Positions 26,468-35,408 of a DNA stretch of 56,414 nucleotides are shown in pieces (positions within the stretch are counted from its first letter, which is position 1; every line of letters begins with the position of its first letter). The notes under the pieces were generated by a model. It searched no databases and was not told where the DNA came from. It saw only the letters and a list, made by a program, of their open reading frames with translations. The DNA lies in the NCBI GenBank assembly GCA_002361615.1, contig DETK01000040.1, positions 44,508-100,921 of the forward strand, given 5' to 3'. This DNA is from Bacteroidales bacterium UBA3290. Lineage in GTDB: Bacteria > Bacteroidota > Bacteroidia > Bacteroidales > UBA932. The translations under genes and the position numbers were made by a program.

Positions 26468-29440
26468 TCAATATGAGGCCGGGGTGATGTTATGTATTTT
26501 ATTAAGCTCTGCCACTTCTGCAGGTGTCAAATCTCGGATACAACGAACGTAATTAGCTGTATCCCAGGTATCGTAAGGATAATTAGAAGGAGCTGTTCCT
26601 CCATCCAAAGTATAATAATTCTGACCTGTCAACACATATGTAAAAACCCCCTGCCCCTGAATATTTTGATTATTTTGATAACCTGCAATATATGCGATCT
26701 CCGACTTTGTCGGTAATCTCCAATTAGCATAACGGCGTCCATTATCAGCAACTTCCATGTAACCAGCACAGTGATCTGCAGCTTGTTTGCCTGATGTAAA
26801 ACTACTAGACGAAACCGCCCCAAGTTGAGAAGCAATCATAAAAGCAGGAGAAACAACATTATCCGGCGACTGGTTATTTACGATATTTGGACGACCAAGC
26901 ACGACAGAAGGATCTGCTTTTGATATCTGAATAATATACATATGGGTATTATTACCCGCGACACCACCACTTTGGTTACTTATTGAACCGTCAGTGGCTA
27001 ACCTACGTATGGTAGTAGTATTACCATTATATAGTACTTTAGCTTCAAAATACGAATCTTCGTTAATCCCACTTTTTTGGGGAGAATAAGCCGCCCAAGT
27101 CCCAGTGCCGGGGTAACCATTAGTAGATTTATAGTAATGTGTCTGCGTTCGATAGAAAGTACTAGCCCTCCAAACAACATAATATCCGTAATAATCTTCT
27201 TCTATCCAATAATAATAATTACCCGATTTATTCGCGTTTTCAATTGAATAAAAATTATTAATAATATCTTGTGTGTCTGATGTACCGAACATATTTCTCA
27301 ATTGAGAACTGTTGTAATTACTTAAGTAATTTCTTATCTCAGCATTTGATCCATTATCGATTCCATTTTGGATAGCGTCTATATATTCGTCATAAGTGCA
27401 ATTAACATTTCTGGTTCCATCAATCTCATATCGATCCCATCCTTCCGGAGGAGTATATGCCCATTCCTCATCGCCGGTACGTGTTCCTCCCTCATACGCA
27501 CCATTCCATCTAGATGACCATTTCCCTTGAATACTCTGAATATTATCAAGCGGGAAGTGCTCAATTTTAATAGTTTGCTTTTTCTTGTTCGTGCTCGAAA
27601 ATGCTACTTCCAAATCAAACTCAATATATTTGACTGCACGGCTTTTCAAAGCATCAGAAATAATCGTTACTTTACCACCACCATTTGATTGATGATCGAT
27701 GGTTAATACAACATGCTCTGTACTGGTATTTCCAGTCCATTCATATACCTGAAGATTAGTAGCATTTTGTAAATTTCGTTCATTACTCTCATCCGGTCTA
27801 TAATAGACCCTTACTCTCGTTATTTTTGGCTCATATAGATAGTGTCCCCCTACTATATCACTTTTAGGCGTAAAATACTGAAGATCGACGGTTTGGTTTT
27901 CTTCTCCGCGGAGTGTATATTGTGTTTCTGCAACAAAATAGAGCAACTGAGTTGCATCAACCGAAGTCTCCTGATCAATCTGAGCCGGCCATGGGATAAC
28001 CTTGTATGTCAAATTAACATTCGTGGGGATAATGTCCTCGATAGTTGCACCTTTGGAATTAATCAAGGCATTAACAACATAGCAGTTGTTGCGCTCAATT
28101 GATGTGGCAACAGAAGAACCACCTGCGCCAGTCACGTTGACAAGAGGGATACGATAATAATTCGTTTCTTCTTCTGTTTCTTCTTCCAATAATATATTAC
28201 TACTATTATATTTCTTAGTAGTAGTCGAATAAACAATACTTACAGCCAAGGCTGGGGCTTTCTCAGCAGCGTCAGCTTGTTCCCATCCAAAAGCATAGCT
28301 GTATGTAATATCTTCAAAGGGATAAAGACTATTAAACGTTAAATGTCCTTCATCATCGTAATTATAAACAGAAGAAAACCGATAAAAGTCTTGACTATCC
28401 CAGCGAGATGACTCTCCCAAGGTATTAGCATTATTCGCTGAAGGTGTAAAGTCGTAAGTTGATTTAGCAAAATTGGCAAATTTATACCACGCTTCACCAA
28501 CAGTCGTTTCGACAACAGTCTTTACACCATCTTTTGTCTCTTCCTTAATAAACTTATTAGTATTATCTTCTCTACGTCCTAGTTCAAGCATGAAAGATGG
28601 ACTAAGATCTAGTTTAACAATGAATTTTGCAGCAGCTCGGGATAAATTAAAAATATAATTTGTCGTAGTAGAGCCACTGCCCTCATCAGTATGAGTGGCT
28701 ACAGCATTATTGAAAAACTGCTGATTGTCGTAAGCTTCTCCTGTTTTTCTAGGAGTCCAACCCGTAACCACACCGTCCATCAAGAAGGTATTCGTTTGAA
28801 TGTGGGGATTTCTCCATCGATCATCCTCTGCGTTTGGACTCTCCGGGAAATCAGCTTCAACACCATTGGCAAGCCGTACTATGTCATAACAAGCATTGCC
28901 GTATCGGACGGGGTGAGATATCTTTGACGTAGAAATCAAAGCCTTAAGTTCACCCTCTGTAGGTTTTACTGGTAAATCGCTTTCGCGAACATTCGTTGCT
29001 AAGTTAGCAAGTACATATACTCGGAAGCTATTGCCCTTATACGATACCGCTTCTCCATCAACAGTATAGGAAATATCCCAATTAGTCTCCAATTGATAGG
29101 TCTCACCTGATTGAATAGGACTATTTCCGGTTTTAGGTAGATGGTATTTAGTAAAATACTTTGTCTCTACGCCACCTCCTTCAATAGGCTTCTCCCAATA
29201 AACGAAGATATCCAGCGTATTAATAATACTCTCATCGTGTAAACTACCTCCTTTCTCATCATTAATATTATAGGCTTTCGTTATAATGGGCATACCCTCA
29301 ATGAAAGGGGTAAAACAGAGTCCTTCTCCAATCAAACCATTATTCCTCGTAGACGGAACAGGTTCCAACGGTTCGACGCAGGATACCGTAAAAGCGGCCA
29401 GAGCAAGGGCTGCCAGCAGAGAATATTTTATCCTTTTCAT
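26468..29440 (-). CDS. Large tip-like fimbrial subunit, cassette 3
   Basis: A 990-residue lipoprotein precursor: Cys21 (TVSCVEP), likely maturation site at Lys55 (IITKAY), fimbrillin core FNLSRAAAKFIVKL. A variable Tyr/Asn-rich middle (about residues 690-830) is followed by the same conserved C-terminal domain as in cassettes 1 and 2 (NTHMYIIQISKAD, VVSPAFMIASQLGAV, WRLPTKSEIAYI, VRCIRDL). This suggests a tip adhesin with a lectin-like binding end. The start codon overlaps the stop of the upstream gene by one base (TAATG), so the two are coupled. Confidence 0.75.
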   Translation of the reverse strand: MKRIKYSLLAALALAAFTVSCVEPLEPVPSTRNNGLIGEGLCFTPFIEGMPIITKAYNINDEKGGSLHDESIINTLDIFVYWEKPIEGGGVETKYFTKYHLPKTGNSPIQSGETYQLETNWDISYTVDGEAVSYKGNSFRVYVLANLATNVRESDLPVKPTEGELKALISTSKISHPVRYGNACYDIVRLANGVEADFPESPNAEDDRWRNPHIQTNTFLMDGVVTGWTPRKTGEAYDNQQFFNNAVATHTDEGSGSTTTNYIFNLSRAAAKFIVKLDLSPSFMLELGRREDNTNKFIKEETKDGVKTVVETTVGEAWYKFANFAKSTYDFTPSANNANTLGESSRWDSQDFYRFSSVYNYDDEGHLTFNSLYPFEDITYSYAFGWEQADAAEKAPALAVSIVYSTTTKKYNSSNILLEEETEEETNYYRIPLVNVTGAGGSSVATSIERNNCYVVNALINSKGATIEDIIPTNVNLTYKVIPWPAQIDQETSVDATQLLYFVAETQYTLRGEENQTVDLQYFTPKSDIVGGHYLYEPKITRVRVYYRPDESNERNLQNATNLQVYEWTGNTSTEHVVLTIDHQSNGGGKVTIISDALKSRAVKYIEFDLEVAFSSTNKKKQTIKIEHFPLDNIQSIQGKWSSRWNGAYEGGTRTGDEEWAYTPPEGWDRYEIDGTRNVNCTYDEYIDAIQNGIDNGSNAEIRNYLSNYNSSQLRNMFGTSDTQDIINNFYSIENANKSGNYYYWIEEDYYGYYVVWRASTFYRTQTHYYKSTNGYPGTGTWAAYSPQKSGINEDSYFEAKVLYNGNTTTIRRLATDGSISNQSGGVAGNNTHMYIIQISKADPSVVLGRPNIVNNQSPDNVVSPAFMIASQLGAVSSSSFTSGKQAADHCAGYMEVADNGRRYANWRLPTKSEIAYIAGYQNNQNIQGQGVFTYVLTGQNYYTLDGGTAPSNYPYDTWDTANYVRCIRDLTPAEVAELNKIHNITPASY

Positions 29441-31953
29441 TATATTATCACTTCGTGTGCCGGGGTAGGGGCATTTGCTTCGTAAGTATATGGCTTGATA
29501 TTATCAGGCCGTGATATGTAATAGCCTATAAAAGTATCAACAGGTACACTATAAAAGAATATTTCCGTGTTATCATTTGAGCCCGGGAAAAGACCTGAGT
29601 TGAAAGGGAGTTTCTGACTACTGCCCCCTTCCGGAACAACGGTTAAATAGGCTGCTGTCATTTTTGCTTCATGACCGTCACCATTTTTAGGAATGACATA
29701 AAAGTATGTGGTGCCATTCGTTTTTACAAGAGCTCCTTGTGTAGCACTTGTCGTCCTTGTTATAACACCTGTGCTCAAATCATAAGTGATAATGTCAAAG
29801 TGAGTATCATCTGTTAGTTTCAGATAAAGCTTGTCCGTACTAGCAAAACCATTTGTTACAAGCTCGATTCGATTCGCGTATATGGGGAGCCCCGCCAGAT
29901 TTGTACCGGGAGCAACTACCATTTGTGAATGGAACCAATCATGCCATGCGTAGTATGAATTATTGTCGTTTGGACGAGTTAGATCATATTCATTGCCAGA
30001 GCTCCAACTCTGACGACGGAAATACCATTCGGTAGTAGTCGGTGATACATACAAATCGTTTTTATTGCAAACGCAAACAACATCATCAACTGTAGTATCG
30101 TCACTATAAGATGTAGTCACTTTAACCCAAACAAAAGGATTATTTACATCCCAAACTGGACTGCCGGAGGACCATCCGCTTGTAGGAGAGACAGAGTCAC
30201 TGGAACTAACAGCATATTGTACAGAAATCCCTGTCACATTATAAGTAGTCGTTGTGTTAACCACTTTTGGACCTTTTGCTACCACAGGCGAATATAAAGT
30301 ACGACCATCACTTAATGAAATCCCTGTTCTTACCCAAAAATATTTGTTTGTTGTAAAGTCGGTCGGGGTAGTCGTTGACCACGCTCCAAGAGTAGAATTA
30401 TCGGACCAACTATACTCCGTAACTACTCCCGTATAATCAACATAATTCCATGTATTATCTATAGAAGTCGTATATCCATAGCCGAAGAGAGCTTCGGACT
30501 TTGTCGAAATTTTAACGACGGCTGTACCGGGTGTAGTAAAATTGAACGTACCTCCATTCACCCAGGGCAAAGCAACGGGTGTAATGTAAAGACCATCGCC
30601 CTTGAAATAGGCATACACAGTCCAGTAGTGGTTGCGGTGGAGGTTGGTTGTTTCAGCGTTGTATGGAATCCTTCTTCCCGTCTCAGGGTCATACGAAACA
30701 ACATCGGCCATATCAAATTTGGCCGTCTTCTCAACACCATTCACTTTGTAATAGATCGTGCCCGTAATACGTCTGTCACTTTCACGGAAGTAAACCAATT
30801 TTGCCGTAGAGGCTTGTATATCACTGGTAGCACTTGTTAAGTAGTCCTCGTAATCCTGGGCCTTCATACTCAACGGAGCAGGTGTATTCTCATCAGGTGC
30901 AGAAGGGTAATCACTTCGGAGAAGCTCTGGATCTGTGACAGCAATAATATCATCCGAAGACAAAAGAGGATTTGTGCCTTCGCCAGCAAGGATGGTTCCG
31001 CCGCCATAAGAGGACTCTTCCGTACTCGGAAGTAAAGAACCTTGAGTTCTGGGGAATGCATACATCGAGTTGGGAATTAATTTACCAACAGGCTTACCCT
31101 CATCAAGAACAGGAAGTCCATTACTATCAATCTGTCCTATTACGATTTTGGTAATCTCTCCTGTCATATTCTCTGTCTTCGCGAAAACGAAGCGAACTTT
31201 CGCCACAGCACGCTCGAGCTCGATGACACCGATTTGGCTTTTGAACACATCGTTGGTCAGAGTGATTTCACCGTTGTACGCCTGCTTCAAAAAGGTTAAA
31301 TCAACGTTCTCTTCGACTGCCGATATAGGAAGGCCAACGTACTTATTATCTATCTTAGGAACTTGAATTGTAGGATTATCTCCTGTTCCGAAATTGCTGG
31401 AATTCTCAACGCCAAAAACTAAATCTTTCACTGCAGCGAGGGTAGTTGGCTGAGGCTTTGTCGCGAAAATGGACCGCCAGTTGGCCAATATATAAATGTC
31501 TACTAGAGGTTGATAGACAACATCAGGATTATAGTTAGAATCTCCCGGCTGCGGTCCTAGAATAAATTCCTTAGGGAGAGGTACTTGAATTTTATGGGAA
31601 GCTTGCCAATCCGCATCAACTTTAGGTATAGATTCAGTATAACTCGGATTGAACTCAAAGGCGGGTGTAATGTTGTCTTCGTCGACATAATTCAACAGTT
31701 TCGTGGTACCGTGTTCGAACACCCAAACCTGAACATCATAAAGCGTGGATTCAGGATTGATACTTGCCACATCACCAGTCTGCGCCTTTGTTGCAGCCTG
31801 CATTGCTCCAGGAACATGTATCCAGAAGGTCAGCGTGGGCTCTTCGGGTTGGGGTTTGAGCGAGTCGTCGAGCGGGTCCACGCAGCCGCCCGTAGCGAAA
31901 GCCAGGAGGGCCATCGCCATGATCGCCATGATCCTATATGTTTTACGACGCAT
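29440..31953 (-). CDS. Fimbrial accessory subunit 1 with inserted repeats, cassette 3
   Basis: A 837-residue lipoprotein precursor: Cys24 (TGGC), maturation site at Lys56 (AATKAQTGD), core motif LERAVAKVRFVFA, HRNHYWTVYAYFKGDG and the tail SRPDNIKPYTY. It is 119 residues longer than the cassette 1 equivalent because of an insertion at about residues 502-640, between IDNTW and TTEWYFRR. The insert contains two related units with the pattern GW-S/T ... F-V/W-V-K/R-T ... S-D-x-T, which resemble repeats found in phage tail and other fibre proteins. The rest aligns with cassettes 1 and 2. Confidence 0.75.
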   Translation of the reverse strand: MRRKTYRIMAIMAMALLAFATGGCVDPLDDSLKPQPEEPTLTFWIHVPGAMQAATKAQTGDVASINPESTLYDVQVWVFEHGTTKLLNYVDEDNITPAFEFNPSYTESIPKVDADWQASHKIQVPLPKEFILGPQPGDSNYNPDVVYQPLVDIYILANWRSIFATKPQPTTLAAVKDLVFGVENSSNFGTGDNPTIQVPKIDNKYVGLPISAVEENVDLTFLKQAYNGEITLTNDVFKSQIGVIELERAVAKVRFVFAKTENMTGEITKIVIGQIDSNGLPVLDEGKPVGKLIPNSMYAFPRTQGSLLPSTEESSYGGGTILAGEGTNPLLSSDDIIAVTDPELLRSDYPSAPDENTPAPLSMKAQDYEDYLTSATSDIQASTAKLVYFRESDRRITGTIYYKVNGVEKTAKFDMADVVSYDPETGRRIPYNAETTNLHRNHYWTVYAYFKGDGLYITPVALPWVNGGTFNFTTPGTAVVKISTKSEALFGYGYTTSIDNTWNYVDYTGVVTEYSWSDNSTLGAWSTTTPTDFTTNKYFWVRTGISLSDGRTLYSPVVAKGPKVVNTTTTYNVTGISVQYAVSSSDSVSPTSGWSSGSPVWDVNNPFVWVKVTTSYSDDTTVDDVVCVCNKNDLYVSPTTTEWYFRRQSWSSGNEYDLTRPNDNNSYYAWHDWFHSQMVVAPGTNLAGLPIYANRIELVTNGFASTDKLYLKLTDDTHFDIITYDLSTGVITRTTSATQGALVKTNGTTYFYVIPKNGDGHEAKMTAAYLTVVPEGGSSQKLPFNSGLFPGSNDNTEIFFYSVPVDTFIGYYISRPDNIKPYTYEANAPTPAHEVII

Positions 31954-32001
31954 TCGGTTCTGTCGTTGTCTTCGTTATAATTCTTTGCTGCAAGTTTCCC
32001 G

Positions 32002-33201
32002 TTACAGCTCGGGTTCGAAGGTTGCACCTTCTTTCCAGTTGAGGGTCACGTCGACGCCGACCACAGCATCGACCCAGCCCGGAGGCGTAGGCGGAGTCGG
32101 AGGATGGGGACCGTCCGGGCCCGGGTCGGGCTCCGGATTGATCGGCACCATGGGGCGGGACTTGAAGCTGCCGTCGGCATCCAGCCAGCCCTTGATGATC
32201 ATCAGATGGCTTGCCGGAAGCGGCTCGCCAATGAACAGCTGGCTCAGCGTCGTCGTGCCGTCCATCAGTTCCACGTACAGGTTGATCGCCCAGATGTACG
32301 GCGTTGTGCCGATGACGGCCGTACCCACGTTCCTGCTCGGGAAGCCGACCGCGCACAGCATGACCGGCGTACGCTCCCACAGCTCCCAGTATTCGTCGTA
32401 GGCCCAGATATAGGAAGGACCATTGTTCGATACTCGCGGGAGATATGGCTCCACGTCCACCAGGTCAGCGGCCACGTGGATCTGGCGGTCCCAGAAATAC
32501 GTGCTGTCGTTGATGCGGAAGCGATCGGCCAGGCCCTGGAAGTCAGCGCGGATGCTGCGGAACACGCACGAGTCCACGTTCAGGATCAACGCGGCAGCGT
32601 CGTTCGCCATGTACAGGTGCGCGTCGAAGTGCTGGCTCTCGTCCTTGCGGATCAGCATCCGCTTGCGGGCCGAGAAGATGCCCGTGCGGTGCGACTCCAC
32701 CGTCGTCGCAGCCAGGGCGTCTTCTTTTAATTCGGCATTTTCCGCTTTCTCGTCATCCGACAGAATGACGGGGCCGTTGCCGGAAAGGTTCGCCACACCC
32801 AGGTGCTGGTAATCGGATGCTACCAGGCGGATGTCATATTCCCGCTTGCTGGCATCGATGATCTCGGTGATGCGTTCCGTCCGGTCGCCGGCCTGGCGCA
32901 GGTTGTAGAACGAAAGGTCCACGTCGTGGGCCTTGTCTACGAAGATCCCTTTCAGGTAGTCTTCCAGTGCGAGACGGAGCGGCAGGTCTTTCTCCTTGCC
33001 AAGTTTCTGGTCCATCTCCTCGTCCTTATTGGTAATAAGGTCGAGCGAGTACGTCAGGGTGATCTCTTCCGGGCAGTCCACGCGGTCCTCGTCGATCAGG
33101 CCGCAGCCGCCTGGCAGGGTCAACGCCCCTGCCAGGCCGGCCATGGCCGCGACGACGGTCATCGACCGCCTCCAAACCATTCCGAAAAAGTCTTTTTTCA
33201 C
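32002..33201 (-). CDS. FimB/Mfa2-like fimbrial anchor, cassette 3
   Basis: A 399-residue lipoprotein with Cys33 in PGGCGLIDEDRVDCP and no maturation site, as in the other two anchors. Start is a GTG at 33201. About 95% of residues match the cassette 1 anchor, and the match to the cassette 2 anchor is also very close, including long identical DNA stretches. Differences cluster in the signal peptide, around residues 67-72, and in the last 20 residues (VGVDVTLNWKEG). The anchor role follows from the family. Confidence 0.85.
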   Translation of the reverse strand: MKKDFFGMVWRRSMTVVAAMAGLAGALTLPGGCGLIDEDRVDCPEEITLTYSLDLITNKDEEMDQKLGKEKDLPLRLALEDYLKGIFVDKAHDVDLSFYNLRQAGDRTERITEIIDASKREYDIRLVASDYQHLGVANLSGNGPVILSDDEKAENAELKEDALAATTVESHRTGIFSARKRMLIRKDESQHFDAHLYMANDAAALILNVDSCVFRSIRADFQGLADRFRINDSTYFWDRQIHVAADLVDVEPYLPRVSNNGPSYIWAYDEYWELWERTPVMLCAVGFPSRNVGTAVIGTTPYIWAINLYVELMDGTTTLSQLFIGEPLPASHLMIIKGWLDADGSFKSRPMVPINPEPDPGPDGPHPPTPPTPPGWVDAVVGVDVTLNWKEGATFEPEL

Positions 33202-33236
33202 GAGGGTGAAGAATTGATTTTGGTATTCAGGTTAGA

Positions 33237-35285
33237 TTACAGTTCGACGTTAAGGGTAGTACCAGTTTTCCATTCGAGGTCGACGGAAAGGCCAAAGTAC
33301 ATTTGAATCTTCCGAAGATCAGGAATAGTAGCATATGCATTCTTCAAAGCATTCGCGCCCAGCGTAAGGTTAATCGTCGTAGTAAAGTCCTGAACGAAGA
33401 TACGAGGGGTTGAGACCATAGTAGCAGTAGTGGGATCTACCGGAGGTATACGATAACCAAGGCCAGCCAACTTATCAAGCTCATCCTCAAGATCGTCCGT
33501 GTTGACAGGATTCGGATTCGTTGTAGTAGCCACAGCGTTCAGATTTAACGTACCCATCAGATAAAACTTTCCGCCTTTATATATGATATTGTCCTTCCCG
33601 TAAAAATCTTCAGCATTATTTTTGAGTTCAAGGGCAATGACAACAACATCCTGAGCTTGATTCCCATCATTACTAGCACGTTTTATATAGTTGTCGAAGA
33701 CCATTGTGTAGAAAGGATTTGTTGTGTTGGCATTGGTCGTAACAGCAGCATGATCACCAAAGGAATGGTCATAAATAACACTCTTGCGCGCAGTACTCGA
33801 TTCATCGACAAAATTCCAACCCACCGTCTTCGGCTGTCCGCCAATCAAAATACCTGTAACTTCGAATTTATTGTCAACTGATATGGATTTATTCTCAAGC
33901 CCCTGAACAAGTGCAGCCCGGTTGTCAGGAAGTGTGGCACTACTTAATCTAACTGTCGTAGCAGCCAAAGCAGTACCATAGAGCACATTGTTTTTGAGTG
34001 CGACGGCGCGAGTTCTACTCGTCACAACGCGGTTTGCTGGAGTACTCCAATCAAGCCAGCCGTGGCTGTTCCAACTATCACTGGTATTCCAGGCACTCCA
34101 GGTTTTCGGATAATAAGTTTCGTCGCCTTCAACACCCTCGGTGTTTGAAATGCGAATCGGAGAATCAGCCCAGTAGCAAAGTTCAGCCGGATAAACAAGG
34201 TCTTTATAGTCAAGGCTTTCAGCCGTACCCATCAATGAAGTTGCCTTGCTCGGTTCTACCCATGCGAAGACAGGATTTCCATCAGTAGCGCCAGTGCAGG
34301 TGACTTGAGCAGCTCCCTCGGGAAGACCCAGGTCAGCAAGGGGGAAGTCCAGAAGGTCAATATTATCAGGATTATATTCTAACTTTGTAAGAGAATAAAT
34401 GGGATTTGCGGTTGTTCCCGTGTTTGTAGTTGTTGCTGTAAAATAATGATCAAGGGCCCCTTTGATAGCAACAGAGAGATCATCTGTGCGATTCAAAACT
34501 ATCTTGTATAAATCTTCCATGGTACGCAATACGGCCGGGCCAGAACCCTGACGAAGGACTTCGCTGGTCGTGAAGTAATGCTCATAGGCGGTTTTCAATT
34601 CGACATCATTCGAATTAAACCAATCGCTGGCAATAGTCGTCGCAGGTGCCGTCTCCGTTGCCGCTGTATTCTTGAAAGCATTCAAAATAGCCAAAATAGC
34701 AGTAGCGGAAGTGTTGTTGGTTGTAAATACAGTCTCATCGGTTGTGATCGGCACAAGTTCAAATTTTGTCGTGTTTTTGTTGGAAGTAACGGTAAAATTC
34801 GTCTTATTATTACTACTTGTACTTGAGGTCGTCTTCGCCTTCGCATAGAACACCATGTTATCTACACCGATAGGAATGTTCATATTGTATACACGACGGG
34901 AGTTATTTTTATCAATGGCACCCTCTTGTGTTAAGTTTTGCGCCCCGAAGATTGTAACCGGAGCAAAATCAGCAAGATTATAAATATAGTTCGTGAGATA
35001 ACTCGTACCATATCCTTTGGTCATGAACAACTGAATGTCTTGCATACCGCGGAATGTTCCATAAGAAATGTTAGTTCCGGTATCATCTGTGGTAACAGTA
35101 GTTGCCTGAACTTCTGCTGCAGTGGCTTTTGTCTGCGCATTCGTGGCGATGTTGATGACGAATTCCGTCTTCACTTCGCCTTTCTCAGCATTGTAGTTAG
35201 GATTGTCGGTCGAGATCTGCTCAACGCAAGCAGATGCCAGTCCCAGAAGAGCAATCGTGCTCAGAAAAAAGAAGATTTTCTTCAT
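33237..35285 (-). CDS. Mfa1-like fimbrial stalk subunit, cassette 3
   Basis: A 682-residue stalk lipoprotein: Cys20 (ASAC), maturation site at Lys53 (AQTKAT), motifs GSGPAVLRTMEDLY, ELCYWADSPIRIS, ILIGGQPKTVGWNF and the donor-strand end YFGLSVDLEW. It is the first gene of cassette 3; a hairpin lies upstream, after cassette 2. Its promoter region has neither the 19-bp dyad nor an exact TAnnTTTG box, so it may depend on read-through or be silent. Confidence 0.85.
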   Translation of the reverse strand: MKKIFFFLSTIALLGLASACVEQISTDNPNYNAEKGEVKTEFVINIATNAQTKATAAEVQATTVTTDDTGTNISYGTFRGMQDIQLFMTKGYGTSYLTNYIYNLADFAPVTIFGAQNLTQEGAIDKNNSRRVYNMNIPIGVDNMVFYAKAKTTSSTSSNNKTNFTVTSNKNTTKFELVPITTDETVFTTNNTSATAILAILNAFKNTAATETAPATTIASDWFNSNDVELKTAYEHYFTTSEVLRQGSGPAVLRTMEDLYKIVLNRTDDLSVAIKGALDHYFTATTTNTGTTANPIYSLTKLEYNPDNIDLLDFPLADLGLPEGAAQVTCTGATDGNPVFAWVEPSKATSLMGTAESLDYKDLVYPAELCYWADSPIRISNTEGVEGDETYYPKTWSAWNTSDSWNSHGWLDWSTPANRVVTSRTRAVALKNNVLYGTALAATTVRLSSATLPDNRAALVQGLENKSISVDNKFEVTGILIGGQPKTVGWNFVDESSTARKSVIYDHSFGDHAAVTTNANTTNPFYTMVFDNYIKRASNDGNQAQDVVVIALELKNNAEDFYGKDNIIYKGGKFYLMGTLNLNAVATTTNPNPVNTDDLEDELDKLAGLGYRIPPVDPTTATMVSTPRIFVQDFTTTINLTLGANALKNAYATIPDLRKIQMYFGLSVDLEWKTGTTLNVEL

Positions 35286-35336
35286 GGTTGTTGATGGTTT
35301 GATATTGTTATTTTGTTTTCTCTTTTTTACGGGATA

Positions 35337-35365
35337 GTCACCCTCTGGACTGACCGGGGGGTGAC
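35337..35365 (-). terminator. Hairpin between cassettes 2 and 3
   Basis: An inverted repeat GTCACCC ... GGGTGAC lies 43 bases after the end of cassette 2, with further inner pairing (CTGG/CCGG). There is a short A-rich run, not a T-run, after it on the minus strand, so it may attenuate rather than fully end transcription. Confidence 0.45.
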
Positions 35366-35408
35366 TAAATGGGATAGATTATGTATTTATTGATTAACTC
35401 ACAGTATT

